From Methylomonas sp. AM2-LC (GTDB taxonomy: Bacteria > Pseudomonadota > Gammaproteobacteria > Methylococcales > Methylomonadaceae): a stretch of DNA of 64,000 bases. The position numbers and the translations under genes are program-made. Where the stretch lies: assembly GCF_039904985.1 (NCBI RefSeq), contig NZ_CP157005.1, forward strand, positions 2,170,001 to 2,234,000, read 5' to 3'. The notes under the pieces are model-generated. The model saw only the letters and a program-made list of their open reading frames with translations, was not told the origin of the DNA and ran no database searches. This document shows, piece by piece, positions 1 through 8,076 of this stretch. Within the stretch, counting starts at the first letter, position 1, and each line of letters begins with the position of its first letter.

Positions 1-429
1 TACTTATATGTTGGAACTACCTTCGTATTTGGCTTAAAATTTTAATGCGTTTGCCCTGGGTAAATGGTTATAAGCTTGATCGGGCAGTCATGTCATGTTT
101 AATAATCCTTAATATTTCGACACATCATTAAAATATGTCGATACGGTAAACATGTAAAGGGAACGTGTCGAAATAACCAGCTATTTTCATCACGTCTTTT
201 TTGGATAGCTCGATTGCGCGGTGAAGATCGGCAACCACCGTCCGGCTTTCACATGGTAGGATTAGTTCCGGGAAGTGGGCTTATCGGCACTAAAAGTATA
301 GCAAAAAAAAGCGCCGAAGAACCGGTCGTCCCCGCTTGGCCAGCCAAACCCTTTCCGGCGGGCGTTTCCTCCAATGCCGCTCAATCCAATCCGGAAAACG
401 GCGCAACGGGCGGTTTTTGCCGTGCGTCT
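1..429. other. Intergenic, no gene recognised
   Basis: I see no convincing gene here. The left half is AT-rich. The right half (about 310-430) is GC-rich and has short inverted stretches such as AACGGCG/CGCCG that could act as a transcription stop for the minus-strand genes ending at 430. A 73-codon plus-strand reading frame lies here but has low-complexity composition and no relatives I recognise. Confidence 0.4.
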
Positions 430-813
430 CTATGATTGAGGCGATTTAGCCGTAACGTCGATCAATACCTGATCATCGATCACCAATTTGGAGACCTCTC
501 CAGATGAAAACAGCACCGTGCAGGAAGCCGTTTTAAAATTAGCACCTTTGCCGCCAGTCCATGCCATGGTCACGTAAGTTTTTTGATCCGTATCGCTTTT
601 GGAAGGGAAGTGGACTTGAGCGCCGGTTTTATTTTGAATCAATTTAGGGCATTTCTGATTCGCCATGCTCTGCATGGCAATCGGCGAAGGCAATTGCGGC
701 GCAGGCTCTTTATCTTGCGGTTGATGACTTTGTTGTTGGTTGACGGCCCATAACAGAAAACCCAGCGCCGACACGGCCGCCACCGCAATGATGATCGTTT
801 GCTTTTTACCCAT
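430..813 (-). CDS. Small membrane-anchored protein at the end of the exosortase H cluster
   Basis: This encodes 127 residues with an N-terminal hydrophobic segment (about residues 6-24) that is a signal anchor. A short Q/P-rich linker follows (about 25-43), then a globular domain with two Cys (in NQKCPKL and ASCTVLF). The function is unknown. It starts 24 bases after the exosortase-associated membrane protein gene and is probably co-transcribed with it. Position and topology suggest an exported accessory of the sorting machinery or an independent periplasmic protein. I recognise no family. Confidence 0.6.
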   Translation of the reverse strand: MGKKQTIIIAVAAVSALGFLLWAVNQQQSHQPQDKEPAPQLPSPIAMQSMANQKCPKLIQNKTGAQVHFPSKSDTDQKTYVTMAWTGGKGANFKTASCTVLFSSGEVSKLVIDDQVLIDVTAKSPQS

Positions 814-837
814 TGATACTATTCCTCTTTATATCTA

Positions 838-1479
838 TCAACCAATCAGAAGTGATGCTCGCATCCGCCAGACAAACCGTTGCAACCCAATGCAAAAACA
901 CACCCCGATGAACGCCAGGAGTAAAGCCCCGCCCATTTCGCAAAAGATCATCCAATCCATAAACCAAGGGGCTTGATGTAGGGCATTGGCCTGCATGGCT
1001 TTTTCCTGAAAAGGCATTTCCAGCAAGGCGACCAATAATACCGGTACGGTCGCCAGCAAAATCAACACCGAAGTCAATATACCCAGGGCGATTAACAGCA
1101 ATTTGTGTCTCCAACTTTGTACCGGCCAGACCAGTAAAATGGAAAGCGCCACGGCAATGGGAACCAGGCCATGCAGCACATGCATGGATGAGGACAGCTC
1201 AATGCCTTTCGGCATCACAATCCCGGTACCGATAGGCACGGTACTCAGTACCCACACGGTCAATTTCAGTTGGCCGCCATCCACAGCCGGGATGAATTTT
1301 AAAGTAGGCGAAAATCCGGAAACCACCGAAATCATAATAGCCTTAAACAAAGGGAACAACGGTGTCAGCAGCCATTCCCCGTAAAACACGATCAAGCCGG
1401 TCAGCGCCGCCCATGCCAACAGCACTTTTAGACTAAAGAAAATGAGATCACGCCGGTTTAGCCACATCTCGACAGCCAA
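838..1479 (-). CDS. Exosortase H-associated membrane protein
   Basis: This is a 213-residue polytopic membrane protein with about four hydrophobic segments (roughly residues 12-34, 100-122, 128-152 and 175-200). A loop between the first two carries a PIGTGIVMPKG stretch. Proteins of this kind sit immediately downstream of exosortase H genes and are named for that association. Their biochemical role is unknown. The start overlaps the end of the exosortase gene by 32 bases, which indicates translational coupling. An internal ATG 12 bases further in is an alternative start. The assignment rests mostly on context and topology. Confidence 0.65.
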   Translation of the reverse strand: MAVEMWLNRRDLIFFSLKVLLAWAALTGLIVFYGEWLLTPLFPLFKAIMISVVSGFSPTLKFIPAVDGGQLKLTVWVLSTVPIGTGIVMPKGIELSSSMHVLHGLVPIAVALSILLVWPVQSWRHKLLLIALGILTSVLILLATVPVLLVALLEMPFQEKAMQANALHQAPWFMDWMIFCEMGGALLLAFIGVCFCIGLQRFVWRMRASLLIG

Positions 1480-1942
1480 TGGCCCACCAGGCGAAAAAAA
1501 TAAAAGCGAAGAGGGTCATCAATGTTGGAGCCAGATAAACATGCACAAACTCAAACCACTCCCGATGATAAGCCACCAGAAAATAGATGCCCGTCACCCG
1601 CGCAATGTTCAAGCCGTAAATTAAGGCAATACCCAAGACTAAACCCAGCAGCTTTTTCGGCCAGTTAGCCCTGAAAGCCAACACGGCAGACATCATCAAA
1701 AACAACACCCCGGCACTATCGCAGCCACGAATAATTTGCAGATCGGCATGAACAGACATCAAATGGTTCTGGACGGCTGCAACCTGTTCAAGTGGAGCAA
1801 AGGCATTGATTAGACTAGCGCATTGTAATACTACGCCATAGTGATAGATCATATCACTATATATCTGATCGGGAATCAGAAAATAAATCTGATTTAACAA
1901 CCAATAACAGCCAACAAATAGAATAAACTGCCACAAAAACAT
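1448..1942 (-). CDS. xrtH: Exosortase H (IPTL-CTERM-type sorting protease/transpeptidase)
   Basis: This is a 164-residue multi-pass inner-membrane cysteine protease. The exosortase signature is visible: RGCDSAG (about residues 73-79) carries the catalytic Cys, NIARVTGIY (about 112-120) the conserved Arg, and FVHVYLAPT (about 131-139) the His. The length is typical of the short XrtH class, which lacks extra domains. The family recognises a C-terminal tripartite signal (short motif, transmembrane helix, basic tail), cleaves it and probably transfers the protein onto a surface molecule. A substrate-like signal lies in the same minus-strand island at about 11.6 kb, inside a longer protein. An AT-rich 98-base gap separates it from the upstream gene. 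Confidence 0.88.
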   Translation of the reverse strand: MFLWQFILFVGCYWLLNQIYFLIPDQIYSDMIYHYGVVLQCASLINAFAPLEQVAAVQNHLMSVHADLQIIRGCDSAGVLFLMMSAVLAFRANWPKKLLGLVLGIALIYGLNIARVTGIYFLVAYHREWFEFVHVYLAPTLMTLFAFIFFAWWAIGCRDVAKPA

Positions 1943-2040
1943 AAGTCATGGTTTTTTTAGATTGTAGTAACTGAAAAGCCTAGTAATTATTAAAATTAAT
2001 GACAACAATATTCATTATATAAATAATAAAGTGTTTTATA

Positions 2041-2598
2041 TTAATTAATTCCAGGCAAAAAAATTGGACAATCAAGATTTTTTAGAATTTTCCCTTTGAC
2101 AGGTACATATTCTATACGTTTATCAAAATTTGCATAAAAAGATTCCAAACTTTGGTTTGTATCTATAAAACCAGTTGCTTCAAATGTTTTCAATTTAGTT
2201 AAATATTGATTATCAAATGTAGCAATAATTGTAGCTGGCATATTATGCCCAGTTGCTTGATATAAAGTCATTTTCAGTATGCCATTGTTCAACTCTGCCG
2301 TTAAGAAATCAGTGTCAGTACTAATATTCCCCCCAACTGGCTTTGATGAAAGTTGTTCGTCTTGATTTTTTTTGCAATTATTCAGAGAAAACCTTTTTAA
2401 AATACATCGGTCAGGTCTGCATTGAATTTGAAACAATTTAACTTCATTTTTAATTATGCCTTCATTTTTTTCATGTGTAGCCACAGTAAAACTAAAAGGA
2501 AATTCAATACCTTTTATGTTAGGCAATGATTCAGATGCTTTAGCCTCAAAAACGGATAAAACATTTAATCCAGCTAGAAATATTATTAGTTTTAACAT
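2041..2598 (-). CDS. Exported protein, paralogue of the gene before it; candidate immunity protein
   Basis: The ATG at 2598 gives a protein of about 185 residues that begins with a clean signal peptide (MLKLIIFLAG...). A TTG further upstream would add nine residues. It is clearly paralogous to the protein at 2643-3242. Both share a Cys-containing central region (RFSLNNC against LFSMNEC), a [TV]xYQA...PAxIxxTFD block, a GFID element, and an ending of KNxDCPIxLxGI. Two paralogous exported proteins directly downstream of an RHS toxin-like gene occupy the usual place of immunity genes. Export fits a toxin acting in the periplasm. No family is recognised, so the immunity role is inference from position. 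Confidence 0.65.
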   Translation of the reverse strand: MLKLIIFLAGLNVLSVFEAKASESLPNIKGIEFPFSFTVATHEKNEGIIKNEVKLFQIQCRPDRCILKRFSLNNCKKNQDEQLSSKPVGGNISTDTDFLTAELNNGILKMTLYQATGHNMPATIIATFDNQYLTKLKTFEATGFIDTNQSLESFYANFDKRIEYVPVKGKILKNLDCPIFLPGIN

Positions 2599-2642
2599 AG
2601 CATATATCAATTTATCTGTCTGCAAAAATTAATAGCTTAACT

Positions 2643-3242
2643 TCAGTCTATCCCCCTTAAAAGAATAGGACAGTCCGGATTTTTGTACCTGTTATGCAAC
2701 AGCGGTAAATAATCGACAGGTATAACCCGGTCTGGCAGTGCATTTTGATCAATAAACCCACTAAGTTCTATCGATTCCAGATTTTTAAAAGGCTGTATAT
2801 TTTGATCAAAAGTAAGCAATATATTAGCAGGCAACTGCTTATTTTCAGCCTGATAAACTGTTATTTTAAATTTATTGTCATCAATTTGCTTGGCTTCTAC
2901 TTGCCCATACAAATCATACCAACCAACCAAGCTCGGCTCGAAACTTTTGACGCCACCTTCATTGACATGACATTCATTCATTGAAAAAAGCGATAGAGAC
3001 CAACTTCCAAGTCTACAGCTTAAAGTAAAAATATAGATGCCTTTTTCAAAGTTATTATCGCCTGATTGACTTGCTGCAAAAGTGGTGTCAAATATTAGGA
3101 GCTTATTATTGTTGCTACATTTACCAGGTAAATCTATTTTTTTATTTGCAACAGATTTTGCACTTGTTTGAAAGCAGGTTACAAGCAACAAAATAGATAA
3201 ACAAGTTATCAAAGAATATTTATTTGTTAAATAATGGCTCAT
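2643..3242 (-). CDS. Exported protein directly downstream of the RHS gene; candidate immunity protein
   Basis: This encodes 199 residues with a signal peptide (hydrophobic core about residues 12-24, likely cleavage near SAKS). The mature domain has Cys residues at GKCSNN, LSCRLG, NECHVN and NPDCPI, consistent with a disulfide-bonded periplasmic fold. It begins 60 bases after the RHS stop codon and is followed by its paralogue after 44 bases. AT-rich codon use differs from the RHS body but matches the RHS C-terminal tip, as expected if tip and immunity genes were acquired together. I find no named family. Confidence 0.68.
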   Translation of the reverse strand: MSHYLTNKYSLITCLSILLLVTCFQTSAKSVANKKIDLPGKCSNNNKLLIFDTTFAASQSGDNNFEKGIYIFTLSCRLGSWSLSLFSMNECHVNEGGVKSFEPSLVGWYDLYGQVEAKQIDDNKFKITVYQAENKQLPANILLTFDQNIQPFKNLESIELSGFIDQNALPDRVIPVDYLPLLHNRYKNPDCPILLRGID

Positions 3243-3302
3243 TACATTTATTTAGTAAAATCAGTGAATATTTTTATAACCATATATAATATAATTTATT
3301 TA

Positions 3303-6300
3303 TTAATGTTTACTATAAACACTTTTGATCTGACTTGTATTAGACATATTTGGATAGATTACAAAGCCGCCATAAGCCCCACCTCCATCATTAGATGCTT
3401 CTTCGAGTGGGAGTACTTCAACTATACCGACCCGAACTGGGGCCGCCGGAATATTAGGCTGCAACATTGAATTTATAGAATCCATTGCACTGTTGGTTGC
3501 CGCTATAAGACCTGCATCTGGAACAGAGGAATTATTGTTTGAACTTGATGGTTTTGCCGGATTTGATGTATTCCCACCATTTTGTTTACGCATTTGGTTA
3601 TACAATCTGATCAAGCTTTTTGTCGTTCTGTGATTAGCTTCAGTATATGGATATCCCTTTCCATTATCATCAGGTTGACGTGAATCACCTAATTGATAAG
3701 TAAAATGTATCGCTTCGTGAATAATGGTATCTAACAGTTTAGCTGCATCTTCATCACTTAGTGGTTGTTGATACCGTATATCTAGTACAGTAGCCCATGC
3801 AACTGCATCTGGTTTATCACTTTCAAACATAGTCCATCCAACTTGTTTTCCCGGCAAGTCTTGAGAACCATAACTAGCTGGAAATTTTAGATCAGGTTGT
3901 GTTTGGATTGCCAGTTGCCTTGCAACATCAATATCATTTTGGGTTAATCCAAACGGATCATTACAATTCACTGGATTATTGCCGCAATAGGTATAAAAAT
4001 TAATGCCTGATCTGATTGGGTCTTCGCTCAAAAACCTGCCGGTTAACGGATCGTAATACCTTGCGCGATAGTAATACAACCCAGTTTCACTATCCAGATC
4101 CCTGCCGCTATATTTTAAGGTATTGTTACTATTGCCAGTGGCGTTAACAATGCTACCGAACGCGGTATAGCCTTGCGCGGCAGCCACAGTGCCGGTATTG
4201 CCGCTTTGTCCCAGTACGGATTCCAGGGCATCATGATGATAGGTGTAGTTAGTCATCGCCCCACTGTTGGTTTGATAGCCGTTGACTACCTCATCAATGA
4301 CACTGCCGCGCATGTATTTGGCTTGCACATTGCCGCTGTTATCGTAAATGGATTCCAGTTTTCCATTTTCCAGATAATAGTTATTAATACTAGTGGTTGC
4401 GCCCAGGTTTTTCAATATCCGGTAGCTGTTGATGTCATATTGGTAACTATAAGGAAGAATAGCGCCTACCTGGATTTGACTAGCCCGGTTATGGGCATCC
4501 CAAGTCAAGGTCAGGGTGCGGTTTCCGGTAATATTGGTCAGACTGCCGTTTTTATCATAAGTATACGTTTCATACACCGGGCCAGTGGCGCTGGTGGTGT
4601 TGGTGGTGGTATAGCGGTTGGCGGCATTGACGTTATAAAAAAGCGTGGTGCTACCTTTGATGTATTTGGTGCGATTGCCAACCGGATCATAAGTAATGGT
4701 TTCGTTATTGGTCGTGGTTGGGTAAGCCGCTGTCAACAAGCGGTATTCCGGATCATAGGTAAATGTGCTGCTGCCAGCCACCTGGCTGGTACCGCTGGCT
4801 TCTATCGCGGTCAAAATATTGCCTATCGCATCCCGGGTATAAGTGGTGCTGTTGACCAAGGCGTTAGTGATGGTGCTGTTCACCAGACTGCTTAAGCGTC
4901 CACCAGCATCGTATTTATAGCTGGTTTTTGCGCCGTTACTGAGAATACGGTCTAATATGCGGCCAGCAGGATCATAATGGTAGCTGACTTCCAGATAAAC
5001 CGGATTGGTTTCCGCAGTCAAACGGTTGCTGTCGTCATACTGGTAGGTGGTGACATTGCCTTGATAGTCGGTTTTGGTATAGATGTTGCCCACCGGATCA
5101 TATGTCCAACTTTCCGATAAACCTAATCTGCTGTCGGTTTTGCTGATTAAACGGTGTTTGCTGTCGTAATTGAAGCTGTAGCTGAAAGTATTGCCCGTGC
5201 TGTTATTTTGCACATTAGTCAAATCATCAAAACTATTGTAAGTAAAAGTGTCGCTGCTTCCGTCCGCTGTATAACTGCTTTGAGTTTTACGGTTCATTAC
5301 GTCATAAAAGTGCTGGCTGATCTGACCTTTGCGGTTGGTCATCTGAATGGCGTTACCTGCTTCGTCCGTCACCACGCCGACGCTATTGGTCATTGGATCG
5401 ATTGCCGTTGTTAAACGCCCCAGATCATCATAGGCTAAGGTAGTGGAGTGACTATTAGCATCTGTAATCGTTAAAGTTTGACCCAGTAAATTGTAGGTAA
5501 ATGCAGTGCCATGATTCTGTGCGTCGGTCACTTGCGTATTACGGTTGAGCTGGTCATAGGTGTAGCTTACCGTACAGCCTAAGGAGTTAACCGGTTGATG
5601 GCCTAGCGCGGTTGAAACGCTGTTACCGTTGGCGTCTACCACACAGATTGTATTACCGTTTTTATCATAGGAAAAAGTGGTGACGTTGCCAATATTGTCC
5701 ATCACCTTGGTTAAACGGCCTAACGCATCGTACACCTTGGTCACGGTTTCATTATTAGGGTTGGTGGCGGAGACCAGATCACCGCGTTCGTTGTAAACCG
5801 ACTTACTGGTGCGGCCATTAGCATCTATCGCAACCGTCACCCGATTCATGGCATCATATTGAAACTGGCTAGTATGGCCGTTTGCATCAGTGAAGCTAAT
5901 CATGTTGCCGGATTGGTCGTAAACCATACTGATGGTTTTGCCAAAAATATCGGTTACGCTGATTGGCCTATCGGCGGCATCATAGCTATAAGTGGCTTCG
6001 GTACATTGCACATAGCTAATAGTGTATCCCGTTGGTGTGGCTGGAGCTGCACAGTTGGGGCGAGCCGTGGTGCTAGGATACCAGGTAATTTGCTGGTAAA
6101 TCTCGCCATTACCGTCATAAATAGTCTGGTCAATGCGCCCTTCCGGGTTTTGCACTTTTATTTCTCTATCCAGCGCATCATAAGTGTGAGTCGTGGTTAG
6201 CTGCTCTAAGGCGCTGTTGGTAATGGACGTGGTGCGGTTTAACGTGTTGGTCAGCATCCGGCCTAAATTATCATAGGTAAACTGGGTATGGATAACCGCC

Positions 6301-8072
6301 GTGGTGTTGGTGGCCGTGACGTTGACATCGGTAACGTTCAGGCCAGTGCTATCGTAAGTATAACCGGTGGTGCGGATGTGCGCGCTGGCCGTGTCCAGAT
6401 ATTCCTTCAAATTGTTTAACGTACCATTGCTATTCCAACAATAAGTCTGCAAGGCCACATTAGTGGCTGTGCCCAAAACGGCGATGCTGACGGTGTTAGG
6501 CTTACCGGCCAAATCGCATTTGTTGGTCTGCTGACCGGTTGTGGTGTAAAAACTAGTGTTAGTGGTATTGCCGTTTTTGTCAGTGACGCTGGCCACCTGA
6601 TCGTAAGGGCCATAAGTGGTTTTAATGGTGTAACCTAATGCGTCCTGTTCTAACGTCACATTACCGCCGGTATCACTGCCACCGGAGCTGGTAGCGCAAG
6701 CGGTCAAAGATTGATTTAGACAGTAGCTGTATTGGGTTTTATACCCCAAAGCATCGGTCTTTGTGGCTCGTAAATTATCAGCTTGACTGGTAAAGTTCAA
6801 AATACCGCCATCCGGTTCTCTCATTTCCGTTTGAAAACCATTACCATCGTAATCGTATTGACGAACAAAACCGCGCGGATCAGTAACGCGGGTACGCTGA
6901 CGGTACAAGTCGTAATCCATTATTTCAGTATCCTGCATACCATCCCAATAGTTAATGACCCTACCGTTTTGATAAAAATTGAAGATAGTATAAACAGAAA
7001 GGCCATTGCGAGTTTGCGGCTTGACAACGGATTGCAGCAGATAATTGCCAACACCGGTTTGAAAGTTATTGTAATACTTGCCAGCTGTGTAGTAATAACT
7101 TAACACATTGTTTAAAGGATCGGTGTAGGTGCTTAAATACCCGCTGGTATAGGAATATTTCCAGGTTCTGCCTGCCCAGTCGTTAATGCTGCTGATATGG
7201 TTGTCGCCATTAGCATAGTTAAAAGTCAAACCGGTGCGGGTGCTAATGCCCAGATTATCGGTAATGGTCGATATGCGACCGCTGCTGTCATAGTTGATAT
7301 TAAGCTGATCGCCCCATTGGTTTTTAATCGTGGTCAGCTTGGCGGTCAGATTGGGCGTCAAGCCGATATCACCGCCAGTGACCTTAAATAGATATTGCGT
7401 ACCATTGCGAAAAGCTAACGTCAGTAATTGATTCTGAACACCATTAGTTGTAACAGGGCTGGCAATGGTTAAAGTGTCAAAATCACCTAAAGCGTTACCA
7501 ATACTATAAGTCGTGACACCATTGGTTGTCGTCGGAGTTTCCAAGAAATTAACCTGACCGCCACGTTCATCGGTATAGGTAATGGATGATGTTATGCTAT
7601 CAAAGTTTTGCGGCGCTTGTGCTTTTGTACAGTTTGGACAAGAACCAAAATCATTGGATACCAGATTCATGGAATACGAATGTACCCAACCATATCCCAT
7701 GCCAATATCAGCGGTAGCTGCAACTTGAGCACTGTTATTAGTACGAGAGAATACATAATTTAAGCCATTACGACCACGAATCTGGAAATCCAGTTCATCA
7801 TGGTAATTGTTGCCGGTAATCGTCGACACCGGATCGGCGGTAGAAGGTGTTTTAATAGGATTATTGTTCACCGTTGACACCAGAACTTTATTAGTGAACT
7901 GGGCATTATTAAAAGTCGGCGTAACAGTCACCGAGCCGGTATTTGCGGGATTTAAAGTTTGGTTGCCGTTGACATAGCCACCCGCCTGAACAACTTCGTT
8001 ACCCAACAAAAAAACACAGGCCGAGACCCATAAACTAAGGTTTAATTTTTTTAAAAAGTGTAACTGTTCCAT
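3303..8072 (-). CDS. RHS-repeat protein with HExxH C-terminal tip (polymorphic toxin candidate)
   Basis: The protein has about 1589 residues. The ATG at 8072 is preferred because it follows the upstream stop by four bases and opens a signal peptide (hydrophobic WVSACVFLLG, about residues 13-22). The body consists of many YD repeats of the form YDxxGRxxxxxD. The RHS core ends with LYYYRARYYDPLTGRF and NPVNCNDPFGL (about 1330-1377). The remaining 211 residues form a different tip with HEAIH (about 1452-1456) followed by YPYTEANH, suggesting a zinc metallopeptidase. A Ser/Asn-rich linker and a tail ending YPNMSNTSQIKSVYSKH follow. RHS shells in this superfamily encapsulate and deliver C-terminal toxins. 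The gene is intact and appears co-transcribed with the transglutaminase-like gene upstream. A structural surface role is the main alternative. Confidence 0.85.
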   Translation of the reverse strand: MEQLHFLKKLNLSLWVSACVFLLGNEVVQAGGYVNGNQTLNPANTGSVTVTPTFNNAQFTNKVLVSTVNNNPIKTPSTADPVSTITGNNYHDELDFQIRGRNGLNYVFSRTNNSAQVAATADIGMGYGWVHSYSMNLVSNDFGSCPNCTKAQAPQNFDSITSSITYTDERGGQVNFLETPTTTNGVTTYSIGNALGDFDTLTIASPVTTNGVQNQLLTLAFRNGTQYLFKVTGGDIGLTPNLTAKLTTIKNQWGDQLNINYDSSGRISTITDNLGISTRTGLTFNYANGDNHISSINDWAGRTWKYSYTSGYLSTYTDPLNNVLSYYYTAGKYYNNFQTGVGNYLLQSVVKPQTRNGLSVYTIFNFYQNGRVINYWDGMQDTEIMDYDLYRQRTRVTDPRGFVRQYDYDGNGFQTEMREPDGGILNFTSQADNLRATKTDALGYKTQYSYCLNQSLTACATSSGGSDTGGNVTLEQDALGYTIKTTYGPYDQVASVTDKNGNTTNTSFYTTTGQQTNKCDLAGKPNTVSIAVLGTATNVALQTYCWNSNGTLNNLKEYLDTASAHIRTTGYTYDSTGLNVTDVNVTATNTTAVIHTQFTYDNLGRMLTNTLNRTTSITNSALEQLTTTHTYDALDREIKVQNPEGRIDQTIYDGNGEIYQQITWYPSTTARPNCAAPATPTGYTISYVQCTEATYSYDAADRPISVTDIFGKTISMVYDQSGNMISFTDANGHTSQFQYDAMNRVTVAIDANGRTSKSVYNERGDLVSATNPNNETVTKVYDALGRLTKVMDNIGNVTTFSYDKNGNTICVVDANGNSVSTALGHQPVNSLGCTVSYTYDQLNRNTQVTDAQNHGTAFTYNLLGQTLTITDANSHSTTLAYDDLGRLTTAIDPMTNSVGVVTDEAGNAIQMTNRKGQISQHFYDVMNRKTQSSYTADGSSDTFTYNSFDDLTNVQNNSTGNTFSYSFNYDSKHRLISKTDSRLGLSESWTYDPVGNIYTKTDYQGNVTTYQYDDSNRLTAETNPVYLEVSYHYDPAGRILDRILSNGAKTSYKYDAGGRLSSLVNSTITNALVNSTTYTRDAIGNILTAIEASGTSQVAGSSTFTYDPEYRLLTAAYPTTTNNETITYDPVGNRTKYIKGSTTLFYNVNAANRYTTTNTTSATGPVYETYTYDKNGSLTNITGNRTLTLTWDAHNRASQIQVGAILPYSYQYDINSYRILKNLGATTSINNYYLENGKLESIYDNSGNVQAKYMRGSVIDEVVNGYQTNSGAMTNYTYHHDALESVLGQSGNTGTVAAAQGYTAFGSIVNATGNSNNTLKYSGRDLDSETGLYYYRARYYDPLTGRFLSEDPIRSGINFYTYCGNNPVNCNDPFGLTQNDIDVARQLAIQTQPDLKFPASYGSQDLPGKQVGWTMFESDKPDAVAWATVLDIRYQQPLSDEDAAKLLDTIIHEAIHFTYQLGDSRQPDDNGKGYPYTEANHRTTKSLIRLYNQMRKQNGGNTSNPAKPSSSNNNSSVPDAGLIAATNSAMDSINSMLQPNIPAAPVRVGIVEVLPLEEASNDGGGAYGGFVIYPNMSNTSQIKSVYSKH

Positions 8073-8076
8073 GACG

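Noticed and set aside
214..435. Plus-strand reading frame of 73 codons
   Set aside because: It has no ribosome site, a composition like non-coding GC-rich sequence, and no recognisable relatives.
4173..4895. Long plus-strand frame opposite the RHS gene (240 codons)
   Set aside because: It is the antisense shadow of YD repeats, whose codon pattern keeps the opposite strand open.
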